Origin: Phytophthora quininea | Taxonomy: Eukaryota; Oomycota; Peronosporomycetes; Peronosporales; Peronosporaceae | Length of the DNA: 64,000 nucleotides | Direction of reading: 5' to 3' | Assembly: GCA_011947345.1 (NCBI GenBank) | Contig: JAAVTG010000406.1 | Span: forward strand, 1 to 64,000 | Shown here: positions 1-10,972 of the stretch, piece by piece | How positions within the stretch are numbered: position 1 is the first letter of the stretch | Layout: each line of letters starts with the position of its first letter | The notes under the pieces: model-generated | What the model was told of the DNA's origin: nothing | Databases searched by the model: none | What the model saw: the letters and a program-made list of their open reading frames with translations, nothing else | Made by a program: the position numbers and the translations under genes

Positions 1-190
1 CGTTCATCTTCAGCGCGCAGCCGCAGGAAGGCCCCATCTGGAAGCTGGTACAGCACGCGCTGCCGTGCGCCGCTGATTTTCCTGCGCTGGCACCGGGCAT
101 CGGACGGCGAAGGCCCAAGCGACGCAAGTGCTTCGCTGCCACTGCTCGGGCTCCACGCCGCGATCACTCAGGGCGCGTCGTCTCGGGAAG
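1..190. other. Left flank, not part of the element array
   Basis: This stretch matches no part of the A or B elements or the U2 spacer. It has an open frame starting at base 3 with no stop before the element sequence begins, but I do not recognise the product. If A0 were a simple 5'-truncated insertion in U2, the U2 5' half should lie here; it does not. The junction at about 191 is therefore a recombination breakpoint, a truncated insertion at a non-U2 site, or an assembly join. Confidence 0.5.
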
Positions 191-1966
191 GACCGAAGAC
201 CTCTCGGGCTGCAGCTGGACGAGTCGCCGATCCCCTCGCTCTCCATGAGCGAGTCGTACACGTACCTGGGGATCGGCGACGGCTTCGACCACGTGCGCCG
301 CCGCGTCGAGCTCGCGCCAGCGCTCACGCAGCTCAAGCTCGACGCGACGGCGCTGCTGCAGTCGGGGCTGGCGCCGTGGCAGGTGGTGAAGGCCGTGAAG
401 ACGTACCTCTACCCTCGGGTAGAGTACGCCCTTCGCCACCTCCGGCCGTTCCAGCAGCAGCTCGAGGGCTTCGACCGGCACCTCGCGCGCGGCCTCCGCC
501 ATCTGCTGCGCCTCCCCACCTCCGCCACCACCGAGTTCCTCTACGCGCCGGTGTCGCGCGGCGGCTTGGGGCTCTTGCCGCTGACGGAGCTGCATGCAGC
601 GCTGCAGATCGCGCATGGATGGCAGATGATGAACTCGCCCGACCCTGCCATCCAGCGCATCGCGCGCATGCAGCTCCGGCAGATAGCCGACGCGCGGCAC
701 CGCGTGGACACGGAGCACTGGCGCGAGCGCGGAGACGAGCTGTGCGCGCTGCTGCTGAACTCGCAGCTGGGGACGTCGGCCCACGCGCCACCCAAGCGTC
801 GCAACGGAGACATCGGGTCGCTGTGGGTCGACGTCCAGCGCCACCTCCGGGTGTTCGGCCTCAAGCTCGAGACGGCGCCGGCGTGCGCGGAGACCGACAC
901 ACCGGAGGCGACGCTGCAGCTTCGCGTGCCGCATCACGATGGGTGGCTGGACCACCGCAGCGTGCTGAGGCACGTGAAGCTGCACCTGAAGCACCAGCAC
1001 TGGCGCAAGTGGGCGGCCATGCGCGACCAAGGGAAGACAACGCGCGCGCATGGCGCCGCCGGCAGCGGCTTCCTCACGCGGCCACGGGGCCTGTGGGAAG
1101 CCGACTACCGCTTCGCGGTGGCCGCCCGCTTGAACCAAGTGGACACGCACAGCGTGCTGAAGCGCCGGCGTCTCCGAGCGCACGACAAGTGCAGACATCC
1201 AGGGTGCGCGCGCTCGGAGACGTTGGCGCACGTGCTGAACCACTGCCCAGGCACGATGGACGCGGTCCGTGGTCGGCATGACGACGCGCTCAAGACCATC
1301 GAGCGCGCGCTCATCGCGTCGTCATGCGACGGCAAGGACCGCGTCGAGCTCCGCACGAACCAGACCGTGCCGTCGCTCGCCGGCCCCGCGCTGCGGCCCG
1401 ACCTCCAGCTGTACAACCACACCAAGAAGACGGTGGCGGTGGTCGACCTGGCCGTGGCGTTCGAGGAGCAGGCGAGCGACGACCCAGAGAGCTCGGCGCT
1501 GGCGCGCATCGCCGCGCACAAGCGCACCAAGTACGACCGCGTCAAGCGCCACCTCGAGCGCCAAGGGTGGAAGGTGCACCTCTCGGCGCTCGTGTACGGG
1601 TCGCTGGGCGCGGTCGCCAGAGGCAACCACAAGGTGTTCACGGAACACCTTGGCCTCCTCAAGCGTGAGGCGAAGCGGCTGGACCGGACGCTCTCAGCAG
1701 CGTGCATCCAGGCCAGCCGCCGCATCTGGAACCTGCACTGCAGCCAGCACCGCGCCCGCCAGCACCAAGGGCGACCAAGTCAAGACTCAGGGGGCAGTCG
1801 GGCGACGGAGACCGGGGAATCCGTCGCACACCGGCCGCCGCTAGTCGGCATCCAGGCCCAACGCGGCCGACAGGGCCACACCCAGGTAGGGAACCGCCCT
1901 CGGAAACCCTGCTCCGACACTTCGCGCCAGATAGCTACATTTGCATATTGTACCCACTCTAGCTAG
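191..1966 (+). CDS. RT thumb, CCHC knuckle and RLE endonuclease (partial, A0)
   Basis: The C-terminal part of the element polyprotein, in one open frame from the truncation to the stop at 1966. It begins in the RT thumb (the YTYLGIGDGFDHV region) and runs through the CCHC knuckle (C-x4-C-x7-H-x4-C) to the RLE, with RPD, an Asp 15 residues later and a K-Y pair in HKRTKY. In this protein class the RLE nicks the target DNA and the free 3' end primes reverse transcription of the element RNA. The RT palm and RNase H are missing, so this copy cannot move by itself. An ATG at 128 lies in the non-element flank, and nothing suggests it is used. The last ~60 codons pass through a G-run and may not be the true C-terminus. 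Confidence 0.8.
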   Translation, partial: DRRPLGLQLDESPIPSLSMSESYTYLGIGDGFDHVRRRVELAPALTQLKLDATALLQSGLAPWQVVKAVKTYLYPRVEYALRHLRPFQQQLEGFDRHLARGLRHLLRLPTSATTEFLYAPVSRGGLGLLPLTELHAALQIAHGWQMMNSPDPAIQRIARMQLRQIADARHRVDTEHWRERGDELCALLLNSQLGTSAHAPPKRRNGDIGSLWVDVQRHLRVFGLKLETAPACAETDTPEATLQLRVPHHDGWLDHRSVLRHVKLHLKHQHWRKWAAMRDQGKTTRAHGAAGSGFLTRPRGLWEADYRFAVAARLNQVDTHSVLKRRRLRAHDKCRHPGCARSETLAHVLNHCPGTMDAVRGRHDDALKTIERALIASSCDGKDRVELRTNQTVPSLAGPALRPDLQLYNHTKKTVAVVDLAVAFEEQASDDPESSALARIAAHKRTKYDRVKRHLERQGWKVHLSALVYGSLGAVARGNHKVFTEHLGLLKREAKRLDRTLSAACIQASRRIWNLHCSQHRARQHQGRPSQDSGGSRATETGESVAHRPPLVGIQAQRGRQGHTQVGNRPRKPCSDTSRQIATFAYCTHSS

Positions 1967-2036
1967 CAAGTAGCGACTACCAGGTATTGACTACCAGGAA
2001 GTAACTGACCAGTCGGCAGGTAATACATACACTTTC
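191..2036 (+). mobile_element. Utopia-like retrotransposon, family A, 5'-truncated copy A0
   Basis: The sequence matches the 3' third of the full A copies from just after the RT palm to the 3' end. Homology starts at about base 191 (GACCGAAGACCT) with a 2-base CT insertion at 201-204 relative to A1-A5. The RT thumb, CCHC knuckle, RLE and 3' UTR are all present. The 3' end abuts U2 spacer 1 exactly as in the full copies. Confidence 0.85.
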
Positions 2037-2176
2037 TCTGTTCTAATCAGTGTGAAAACTGGTTTCCGCGCGGCGCGGTCGTTTCACATTCATTTTTGGA
2101 ACTTCCGGTGGACGCCTGGCTTGCTAGCGTCCTCCGGGCGGTCTCCGAGGGCTTCCACCGTCCTCGCGAGGCCAAC
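2037..2176 (+). ncRNA. U2 snRNA 3' fragment, spacer 1
   Basis: It runs from TCTGTTCTAATCAG to GAGGCCAAC. Stem IIa (AATCAGT/ACTGGTT) is intact. The stem IIb loop has lost 4 bases (CCGCGCGGCGCGG instead of CCGCGC-GCTTG-GCGCGG). The Sm site ATTTTTGGA is present. Stem III is the full version, with GGACGC pairing to GCGTCC. Stem IV has lost one C (CGAGGG/TCCTCG). The U2 nt 1-38 part is absent, so this is a fragment and not a working gene. Confidence 0.82.
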
Positions 2177-2224
2177 TATACTTAATCTTACTATACTCCC
2201 GTAAAAACCTTGCCTCTTTCGGTT

Positions 2225-4348
2225 ATGCGTTTTTCTGGCCGCGCGAGCGCGCCCTGTCCTCGGACAGCGACGCCTCCACGGCCAGCCAGTCGTCGCTGGC
2301 CAGCGACACGTCCTTCTACGACGCCGTGGCCGGCGACGACGCCCCTGGCCACTCGACTGGGGGCCGACAGCGCGCCGCGTGGCCTCGCGGCCTCGGCGGT
2401 GACGGCTGGGGACGGCGCCTCGCGGCCCGTCTCTGGCCCGCTGGCCAACCTCCCTCGCAGCACGCCGGCGCGCGCGTGCGCCTCGACCGCCGGCCCTGGC
2501 GGCGCCCAGGCGCCGAGCCCGCCCGCCCAAGCGCGCCGTTCGGCTGCCCAAGGACCCCAGCTCGCCCCCCAGCCGGCTCAAGGCCCCCAAGACCCCCTGA
2601 GCGATGCGTGGCAACCCGGCAGGGCGGCCGGCAGGCTGCCCGAGTCGGTAGCGCTCGGGGAGGCGCTCTCAGCGGCCACGGCGCGCGCTCTGGACGCGGC
2701 CCACGGCCACCCCGACCTCTCCGGCGACGACGGCGACGACGTGGACGCCCAAGACGACCACGACGCCGCCGCCGACGCCTCGCCAGACTCCGCCAGTGCT
2801 GTGACTCGACCCGGCAGGGCGGCAGGCATGCTGCCCGACCAGGCCGAGTCGCAGCACGGGCCGAGCACCCACAACCCGGCCCCAAGCACCACAACGCCGA
2901 CCCCCAGGACGGACCCCGCGCCCGCCCAAGTGCTCCGCGCCCCGCCGAGCCCCAGTGCTGTGCCGTCCACACCCGGCAGGGCGGCGGCCAGGCTGCAAAA
3001 TATTCCAGCGCCTGCCGTCGCCCATACAGCGCTGGAGCCCGGCGGTGCACCAGCACCCCAAGCGTGGCAGCGTCTGCCGCTGCTCGTGGAGCAGAAGCAG
3101 GAGCTGCCAGCGTCCAAGAGCAAGCTGCCGCCCGCGTCGCGGCCGAGCGCGACGAGCGCGCCGAGCCGGACCAGACTCAAGCACCCCAGGCTCGTGCGTC
3201 CGCCGCGCTCCAAGCCAGCGACCCAGACGGCAGCTCCAGCTCCAGGACAGGCGAAGACGGGGGCACAGGTGCGCACACCTCCACCACAGCCCCCATGGAC
3301 GTCGACGACGAAGCTGGGCGGCCAGCAGCAGCCTTGCGGCCGCTATCTCCGCCGCCCGAGCTGCGCATTGGGCGCATTGGCGGTAAGCGCCGACGGCTGG
3401 ACAGCGCTGACGACGAGGACGTGCGCGAGCTGGCCGAGCTGCTGCTCGAAGAGGACGAGCCCGGGGCCCAAGCACCAGCGCCAAGGCTACCCACGGCCAG
3501 CGCTCTCCCGGCGCCCGTCCTCGCCGTGTACGCACACAACGCGCAGCGATTCAACTGCGCGCTGTGCGTGTACTCGGCCGCCAGCCACGCAGCGCTCAGG
3601 CGCCACCGAGACTCGCGCCACCGGCGCGTGGTCTTCGTGGACAAATTCTCGGCGGGCTGCACATGCAGCACGCCCTTCGCGTCCAGGCTGGCAGCCGCAC
3701 ACCACGCCAACGCGTGCGCCGGCCGGACGACGGCACCACTGGCACTGGCTGCTGCAGCGGCAGGGACATCAAGCCTCACCACTGCGGCAGCCAACGCCAC
3801 CGCGACGGCGGCCACCACCGACTTGCCCCGCGACAACTCCTCCGGGCTCGCAGCTTCCCCCAGCTGCCGAGCCCACGCGTCCACGTCGTGACCGCGCAGG
3901 AGCAGGAGCAACAGGCAGCGCACGACGGCCACGCAGAGCAGCAGGCGACGACGCGATGGGGACCTCCCCTCGCAGACGAAGAGATCGAGGCGCGCTGGGC
4001 GCGAACATGCTCGCCCCGCCCGACTCGCTGGGGTCCGCCACTGCCGACCACGACGGTGGAGCGCGTCGCGGCGAGCATGGAGCTCTCGCCAGCGCCTGCC
4101 ACGAGCGCAGCTACCCGTTGGGGACCACCGCTGCCGCCTGACGTGGTGGGGCAGCGTGCGGCCGCGCTGCCACCACCTCCCCAGAGCCAAGCGCCCACGA
4201 GACTGCGCCCACGACGCGCTGGGGCCCACGCCTCCCGCAGGAGCTCTGCGCGGCGAGAGCGACGGCAGCACGACTATCCGCGACGGAGGAGGCCGCGACA
4301 GAGTCGGCGCCGCCCCAGCAGCCTGGCGAGACAGCTGAGCCGGCGGCG
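2225..4348 (+). pseudogene. N-terminal half: repeat modules, KRRRL patch, zinc fingers, TRWGP repeats (A1, frame-broken)
   Basis: The ATG at 2225 aligns with the B-family start (29417): both are followed by a STASQSSLASD-x-SFYDA motif, which here is reached only after a shift in the T-run at 2229-2233. The PGRAAGRLP modules lie in the frame open 2210-4141. The KRRRL patch and two zinc fingers (CALC-x12-H-x4-H, then CTC-x12-H-x3-C) lie in the frame open 2326-3891. The TRWGPPL repeats lie in the frame open 3564-4670. Zinc fingers at this position in RLE elements are known to contact target DNA; the role of the two repeat types is unknown. The frame changes fall in C-runs, for example at about 3855 and 4180. 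Confidence 0.7.
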
Positions 4349-7300
4349 ATGGTCGATGCAACCGGCGCAGCCCACGAGGACGCGGGCGACGAAGCACGGG
4401 CGGCAGCGGACGGCGTGGCGGCGGCTCAAGACGCCGGCGAATGGCTGCTCCGCTTCGACGGCGCCTGCCGTGCCAACCCAGGCCCAGGCGGCGCCGGAGC
4501 GGCGCTGTTCAAGCCCAGCGGCCCGGTGGTGTGGACGTGCTCCCACTTCATGCCGAGCAGCAGCGAGACCAACAACACGGCGGAGTATACCGCGCTGCTG
4601 CTCGGCGCCCGGGCCGCTGCCGACCACGGCGTCACGAAGCTGCGCGTGGAGGGCGACAGCACGCTGGTGATCCAGCAAGTGCGTGGCATATTCGCCACGC
4701 GCAGCACCGCCCTCCGACGCCTGCGCAACCTGGCCAAGACCGAGCTGGCGCGTGGGGAGCTTCTCGCTCCACCACATCGACCGCCAAGACAACGGCCACG
4801 CGGACCGACTGGCCAACGCGGCGCTCGACCGCCGCGGCACGAAGGTGGAGTGCGGCGTGCACGCCGACGGCGACGGCTGCTCCAGCACCGAGGTGGCGAC
4901 CACGGCGGCCGAGCAGGACGCTGCCACGACACGGGCGCCACCACCAACAGCGCTGCCACCGGCCGATGAGCCGATGCCCGAAGCGGACGACGACGAGGCC
5001 GCCGGCGACGTCGACGACGGCGAGGTCTACGCGCCGATGCGCATCGGCCCCGACGCCGTGCCACGACGGAGACCACGCCTTCACCTGCGCAAGCTGGACG
5101 AGGCCGAGCACGACGAGGCTGCTGCGGTGGTGGAGCGGCTGGGCGCGACGATGGCGGCCAAGATCGCCGATGCGAGCGACTGGGAGACGGCGGAGGGCTA
5201 CATCACGGCCCTCCCGCACAGACTCTACGAAATATTGCAGCCGTTCTCCCAGGGCCATCGTCGTCCCCAGCCTCCCCACCAGCCCACACAGCAGCAACCC
5301 CAGCAGCAGCAGCACGCGCACCAGCAGCAACCTGACCATCAGCTGTCGGTTCAGCCCCAGCACGGGCTCGCGCAGCCAGCACCACCCAGTGGACGGCGTC
5401 GCCGACGCCGAGGAGGGCGCTCCAGCGCAGCCAAGCGCCGACGGCGACAGCGGCCGCCCCGAGTAACGCGCCACCACCGCGAGCACCGCCTCGACGAGGC
5501 TCTTGATGACCTGCACGCGGTGGAGCACGCGACGCCGGGAAATCGCAGCGCGGTCAACAAAGCTCGGCGGCGTGTTGGGCGCGTGGCCTCGGCCATCGCA
5601 CAGCAGCGCCTCCGCCACCGTTTCGACACGGAGGAGAAGGCGTGCGTGGAGGCCGTCCTCGCCGCCGCACGCGCCAAGAGGACAGCAGGAGTGTCAGGAC
5701 CAGCAGCACAAGCGACGACGGCGGCGACGGCGACGGCGACGAGCAGCGGTGGCGACGACGACGACGGAAGTGCCCTATCCCGGCCGCCCGGCTCTGGGAG
5801 CACTTCACCGCCATCAACACACCGACAACCAGCTTCTCCGCGATGGCGCCAGTGGGCGCCCAGTTCCGCGCCGCGCTCGCTCGCCTGCCGCCCGCCACCG
5901 ACGCCGCCGAGCTGCTGACGGACCCGCCGACGGTGGACGAGATCGAAAGCCAGCTCCACCGTGCGCGCGGGTCCTCCAGCCCAGGCCTGGACGGCATCGG
6001 CTACGACGTGTACAAGGCGTTCACGTCGCAGCTGATGCCGGCGCTCCACGCCGCGTTCCAGTGCTGCTGGCAGCACAAGAAGGTGCCCCAGAGCTGGAAG
6101 CTCGGCGTGGTGCGGCTGCTGTACAAGAAGGGCCCGCGCGATTCCGCTTGCTGGAGGCCCATCTGCCTCCAGCAAGCGATATACAAGCTCTACACGGGGT
6201 CCTCGCGCGGCGGCTGGTGCGGTGGCTGGACGTCAACGGCCGCCACGCACCTGGCCAAAAGGGTTTCGAGCGCTCAACGGCTGCGGGGAGCACAACTTCC
6301 TCGCAGCCACGCTCGTCGACCAGGCCCGCCGCAAGCGACGCACGCTCTTCGAAGTCTGGTACGACTTCCGCAACGCGTTCGGCAGCGTGCCGTTCGCGTT
6401 GCTGTGGGACTCGCTGACGCGGCTTGGCGTTCCCGACGACTACGTCGCCATGTGCAAAGGGCTCTACGAGAGCGCGGCGTTCGTCGTCGGGAACGCCTCG
6501 GACGGCACGACAGACCCGGTCTCGCTGCGGGTGGGGGTCTTCCAAGGATGCCCACTCAGCCCGCAGCTCTTCAACGCCGCCATCAGCCCACTGCTCTTCG
6601 CGCTGCAGCGGCTGCCGGCCACGGGCGTGCAGCTGTCGGGCGATGACTGCCTCGGTGCCTCGGCGTACGCCGACGACCTCAAGATCTTCAGCGGCACCGA
6701 GGAAGGCATCAAGCGACAGCACGCGCTCGTGGCCGACTTCCTGCGCTGGACCGGCATGGAGGCGAACCCAAACAAGTGCTGCTCCATGTCGGTCCAGCGC
6801 GATACCAGGGGCGTGCTCAAGACCGAAGACCTCGGGCTGCAGCTGGACGAGTCGCCGATCCCCTCGCTCTCCATGAGCGAGTCGTACACGTACCTGGGGA
6901 TCGGCGACGGCTTCGACCACGTGCGCCGCCGCGTCGAGCTCGCGCCAGCGCTCACGCAGCTCAAGCTCGACGCGACGGCGCTGCTGCAGTCGGGGCTGGC
7001 GCCGTGGCAGGTGGTGAAGGCCGTGAAGACGTACCTCTACCCTCGGGTAGAGTACGCCCTTCGCCACCTCCGGCCGTTCCAGCAGCAGCTCGAGGGCTTC
7101 GACCGGCACCTCGCGCGCGGCCTCCGCCATCTGCTGCGCCTCCCCACCTCCGCCACCACCGAGTTCCTCTACGCGCCGGTGTCGCGCGGCGGCTTGGGGC
7201 TCTTGCCGCTGACGGAGCTGCATGCAGCGCTGCAGATCGCGCATGGATGGCAGATGATGAACTCGCCCGACCCTGCCATCCAGCGCATCGCGCGCATGCA

Positions 7301-8469
7301 GCTCCGGCAGATAGCCGACGCGCGGCACCGCGTGGACACGGAGCACTGGCGCGAGCGCGGAGACGAGCTGCGCGCTGCTGCTGAACTCGCAGCTGGGGAC
7401 GTCGGCCCACGCGCCACCCAAGCGTCGCAACGGAGACATCGGGTCGCTGTGGGTCGACGTCCAGCGCCACCTCCGGGTGTTCGGCCTCAAGCTCGAGACG
7501 GCGCCGGCGTGCGCGGAGACCGACACACCGGAGGCGACGCTGCAGCTTCGCGTGCCGCATCACGATGGGTGGCTGGACCACCGCAGCGTGCTGAGGCACG
7601 TGAAGCTGCACCTGAAGCACCAGCACTGGCGCAAGTGGGCGGCCATGCGCGACCAAGGGAAGACAACGCGCGCGCATGGCGCCGCCGGCAGCGGCTTCCT
7701 CACGCGGCCACGGGGCCTGTGGGAAGCCGACTACCGCTTCGCGGTGGCCGCCCGCTTGAACCAAGTGGACACGCACAGCGTGCTGAAGCGCCGGCGTCTC
7801 CGAGCGCACGACAAGTGCAGACATCCAGGGTGCGCGCGCTCGGAGACGTTGGCGCACGTGCTGAACCACTGCCCAGGCACGATGGACGCGGTCCGTGGTC
7901 GGCATGACGACGCGCTCAAGACCATCGAGCGCGCGCTCATCGCGTCGTCATGCGACGGCAAGGACCGCGTCGAGCTCCGCACGAACCAGACCGTGCCGTC
8001 GCTCGCCGGCCCCGCGCTGCGGCCCGACCTCCAGCTGTACAACCACACCAAGAAGACGGTGGCGGTGGTCGACCTGGCCGTGGCGTTCGAGGAGCAGGCG
8101 AGCGACGACCCAGAGAGCTCGGCGCTGGCGCGCATCGCCGCGCACAAGCGCACCAAGTACGACCGCGTCAAGCGCCACCTCGAGCGCCAAGGGTGGAAGG
8201 TGCACCTCTCGGCGCTCGTGTACGGGTCGCTGGGCGCGGTCGCCAGAGGCAACCACAAGGTGTTCACGGAACACCTTGGCCTCCTCAAGCGTGAGGCGAA
8301 GCGGCTGGACCGGACGCTCTCAGCAGCGTGCATCCAGGCCAGCCGCCGCATCTGGAACCTGCACTGCAGCCAGCACCGCGCCCGCCAGCACCAAGGGCGA
8401 CCAAGTCAAGACTCAGGGGCAGTCGGGCGACGGAGACCGGGGAATCCGTCGCACACCGGCCGCCGCTAG
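4349..8469 (+). pseudogene. RNase H - linker - RT - CCHC - RLE (A1, frame-broken)
   Basis: All catalytic domains are present but split over five open stretches. RNase H begins in the frame starting at 4349 and is cut by a 2-base loss near 4751. The HADRLAN part and linker follow in 4683-5918, cut by a lost G near 5766. The RT fingers are in 5642-6646. The RT palm and thumb, with FQGCPLSP and YADD, are in 6222-7907, cut by a 2-base loss near 7370 (GAGCTGCGCGC against GAGCTGTGCGCGC in other copies). The CCHC knuckle and RLE are in 7477-8469. The 4751 and 7370 lesions are private to A1; the RT ones recur in other A copies. Confidence 0.8.
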
Positions 8470-8661
8470 TCGGCATCCAGGCCCAACGCGGCCGACAGGG
8501 CCACACCCAGGTAGGGAACCGCCCTCGGAAACCCTGCTCCGACACTTCGCGCCAGATAGCTACATTTGCATATTGTACCCACTCTAGCTAGCAAGTAGCG
8601 ACTACCAGGTATTGACTACCAGGAAGTAACTGACCAGTCGGCAGGTAATACATACACTTTC

Positions 8662-8804
8662 TCTGTTCTAATCAGTGTGAAAACTGGTTTCCGCGCGCTT
8701 GGCGCGGTCGTTTCACATTCATTTTTGAACTTCCGGTGGACGCCTGGCTTGCTAGCGTCCTCCGGGCGGTCTCCGAGGGCTTCCACCGTCCCCGCGAGGC
8801 CAAC
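8662..8804 (+). ncRNA. U2 snRNA 3' fragment, spacer 2
   Basis: It has stem IIa, a complete stem IIb (CCGCGC-GCTTG-GCGCGG), a slightly changed Sm region (ATTTTTGAAC, one G short), full stem III (GGTGGACGC against GCGTCCTCC) and stem IV with a C lost (CCCCGCGAGG). The fragment starts at U2 nt 39 by comparison with human U2 and ends at the expected 3' end. Confidence 0.83.
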
Positions 8805-8851
8805 TATACTTAATCTTACTATACTCCCGTAAAACCTTGCCTCTTTCGGTT

Positions 8852-10972
8852 ATGCGTTTTTCTGGCCGCGCGAGCGCGCCCTGTCCTCGGACAGCGACGC
8901 CTCCACGGCCAGCCAGTCGTCGCTGGCCAGCGACACGTCCTTCTACGACGCCGTGGCCGGCGACGACGCCCCTGGCCACTCGACTGGGGGCCGACAGCGC
9001 GCCGCGTGGCCTCGCGGCCTCGGCGGTGACGGCTGGGGACGGCGCCTCGCGGCCCGTCTCTGGCCCGCTGGCCAACCTCCTCGCAGCACGCCGGCGCGCG
9101 CGCGTGCGCCTCGACCGCCGGCCCTGGCGGCGCCCAGGCGCCGAGCCCGCCCGCCCAAGCGCGCCGTTCGGCTGCCCAAGGACCCCAGCTCGCCCCCAGC
9201 CGGCTCAAGGCCCCCAAGACCCCTGAGCGATGCGTGGCAACCCGGCAGGGCGGCCGGCAGGCTGCCCGAGTCGGTAGCGCTCGGGGAGGCGCTCTCAGCG
9301 GCCACGGCGCGCGCTCTGGACGCGGCCCACGGCCACCCCGACCTCTCCGGCGACGACGGCGACGACGTGGACGCCCAAGACGACCACGACGCCGCCGCCG
9401 ACGCCTCGCCAGACTCCGCCAGTGCTGTGACTCGACCCGGCAGGGCGGCAGGCATGCTGCCCGACCAGGCCGAGTCGCAGCACGGGCCGAGCACCCACAA
9501 CCCGGCCCCAAGCACCACAACGCCGACCCCAGGACGGACCCCGCGCCCGCCCAAGTGCTCCGCGCCCCGCCGAGCCCCAGTGCTGTGCCGTCCACACCCG
9601 GCAGGGCGGCGGCCAGGCTGCAAAATATTCCAGCGCCTGCCGTCGCCCATACAGCGCTGGAGCCCGGCGGTGCACCAGCACCCCAAGCGTGGCAGCGTCT
9701 GCCGCTGCTCGTGGAGCAGAAGCAGGAGCTGCCAGCGTCCAAGAGCAAGCTGCCGCCCGCGTCGCGGCCGAGCGCGACGAGCGCGCCGAGCCGGACCAGA
9801 CTCAAGCACCCCAGGCTCGTGCGTCCGCCGCGCTCCAAGCCAGCGACCCAGACGGCAGCTCCAGCTCCAGGACAGGCGAAGACGGGGGCACAGGTGCGCA
9901 CACCTCCACCACAGCCCCCATGGACGTCGACGACGAAGCTGGGCGGCCAGCAGCAGCCTTGCGGCCGCTATCTCCGCCGCCCGAGCTGCGCATTGGGCGC
10001 ATTGGCGGTAAGCGCCGACGGCTGGACAGCGCTGACGACGAGGACGTGCGCGAGCTGGCCGAGCTGCTGCTCGAAGAGGACGAGCCCGGGGCCCAAGCAC
10101 CAGCGCCAAGGCTACCCACGGCCAGCGCTCTCCCGGCGCCCGTCCTCGCCGTGTACGCACACAACGCGCAGCGATTCAACTGCGCGCTGTGCGTGTACTC
10201 GGCCGCCAGCCACGCAGCGCTCAGGCGCCACCGAGACTCGCGCCACCGGCGCGTGGTCTTCGTGGACAAATTCTCGGCGGGCTGCACATGCAGCACGCCC
10301 TTCGCGTCCAGGCTGGCAGCCGCACACCACGCCAACGCGTGCGCCGGCCGGACGACGGCACCACTGGCACTGGCTGCTGCAGCGGCAGGGACATCAAGCC
10401 TCACCACTGCGGCAGCCAACGCCACCGCGACGGCGGCCACCACCGACTTGCCCCGCGACAACTCCTCCGGGCTCGCAGCTTCCCCCAGCTGCCGAGCCCA
10501 CGCGTCCACGTCGTGACCGCGCAGGAGCAGGAGCAACAGGCAGCGCACGACGGCCACGCAGAGCAGCAGGCGACGACGCGATGGGGACCTCCCTCGCAGA
10601 CGAAGAGATCGAGGCGCGCTGGGCGCGAACATGCTCGCCCCGCCCGACTCGCTGGGGTCCGCCACTGCCGACCACGACGGTGGAGCGCGTCGCGGCGAGC
10701 ATGGAGCTCTCGCCAGCGCCTGCCACGAGCGCAGCTACCCGTTGGGGACCACCGCTGCCGCCTGACGTGGTGGGGCAGCGTGCGGCCGCGCTGCCACCAC
10801 CTCCCCAGAGCCAAGCGCCCACGAGACTGCGCCCACGACGCGCTGGGGCCCACGCCTCCCGCAGGAGCTCTGCGCGGCGAGAGCGACGGCAGCACGACTA
10901 TCCGCGACGGAGGAGGCCGCGACAGAGTCGGCGCCGCCCCAGCAGCCTGGCGAGACAGCTGAGCCGGCGGCG
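8852..10972 (+). pseudogene. N-terminal half with repeat modules and zinc fingers (A2, frame-broken)
   Basis: Same layout as in A1. The start ATG is at 8852, followed by a 5-T run that throws the conserved STASQSS motif out of frame. The PGRAAGRLP modules lie around 9240-9640. The KRRRL patch, acidic helix (VRELAELLLEEDE) and both zinc fingers are in the stretch open 9689-10516. Three TRWGPPL repeats follow in another frame. The fourth (TTRWGPRLP) is in frame with the RNase H domain upstream of 10973, which shows that the coding sequence extends upstream of that ATG and that the ATG is only the first Met of the unbroken stretch. Confidence 0.7.

Larger units (their letters stand above)
2177..8661 (+). 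mobile_element. Utopia-like retrotransposon, family A, copy A1
   Basis: A full-length copy bounded by U2 spacers 1 and 2. It has a ~48-nt 5' UTR (TATACTTAATC...), then coding sequence, then a short 3' UTR. All domains are present but the coding sequence is broken in many places. Together with its upstream spacer it forms a unit of 6625 bases. Confidence 0.9.

Noticed and set aside
2326..3891. Separate host zinc-finger gene
   Set aside because: It occurs once per element at a fixed place upstream of RNase H in both families, as expected for the N-terminal part of the element protein.
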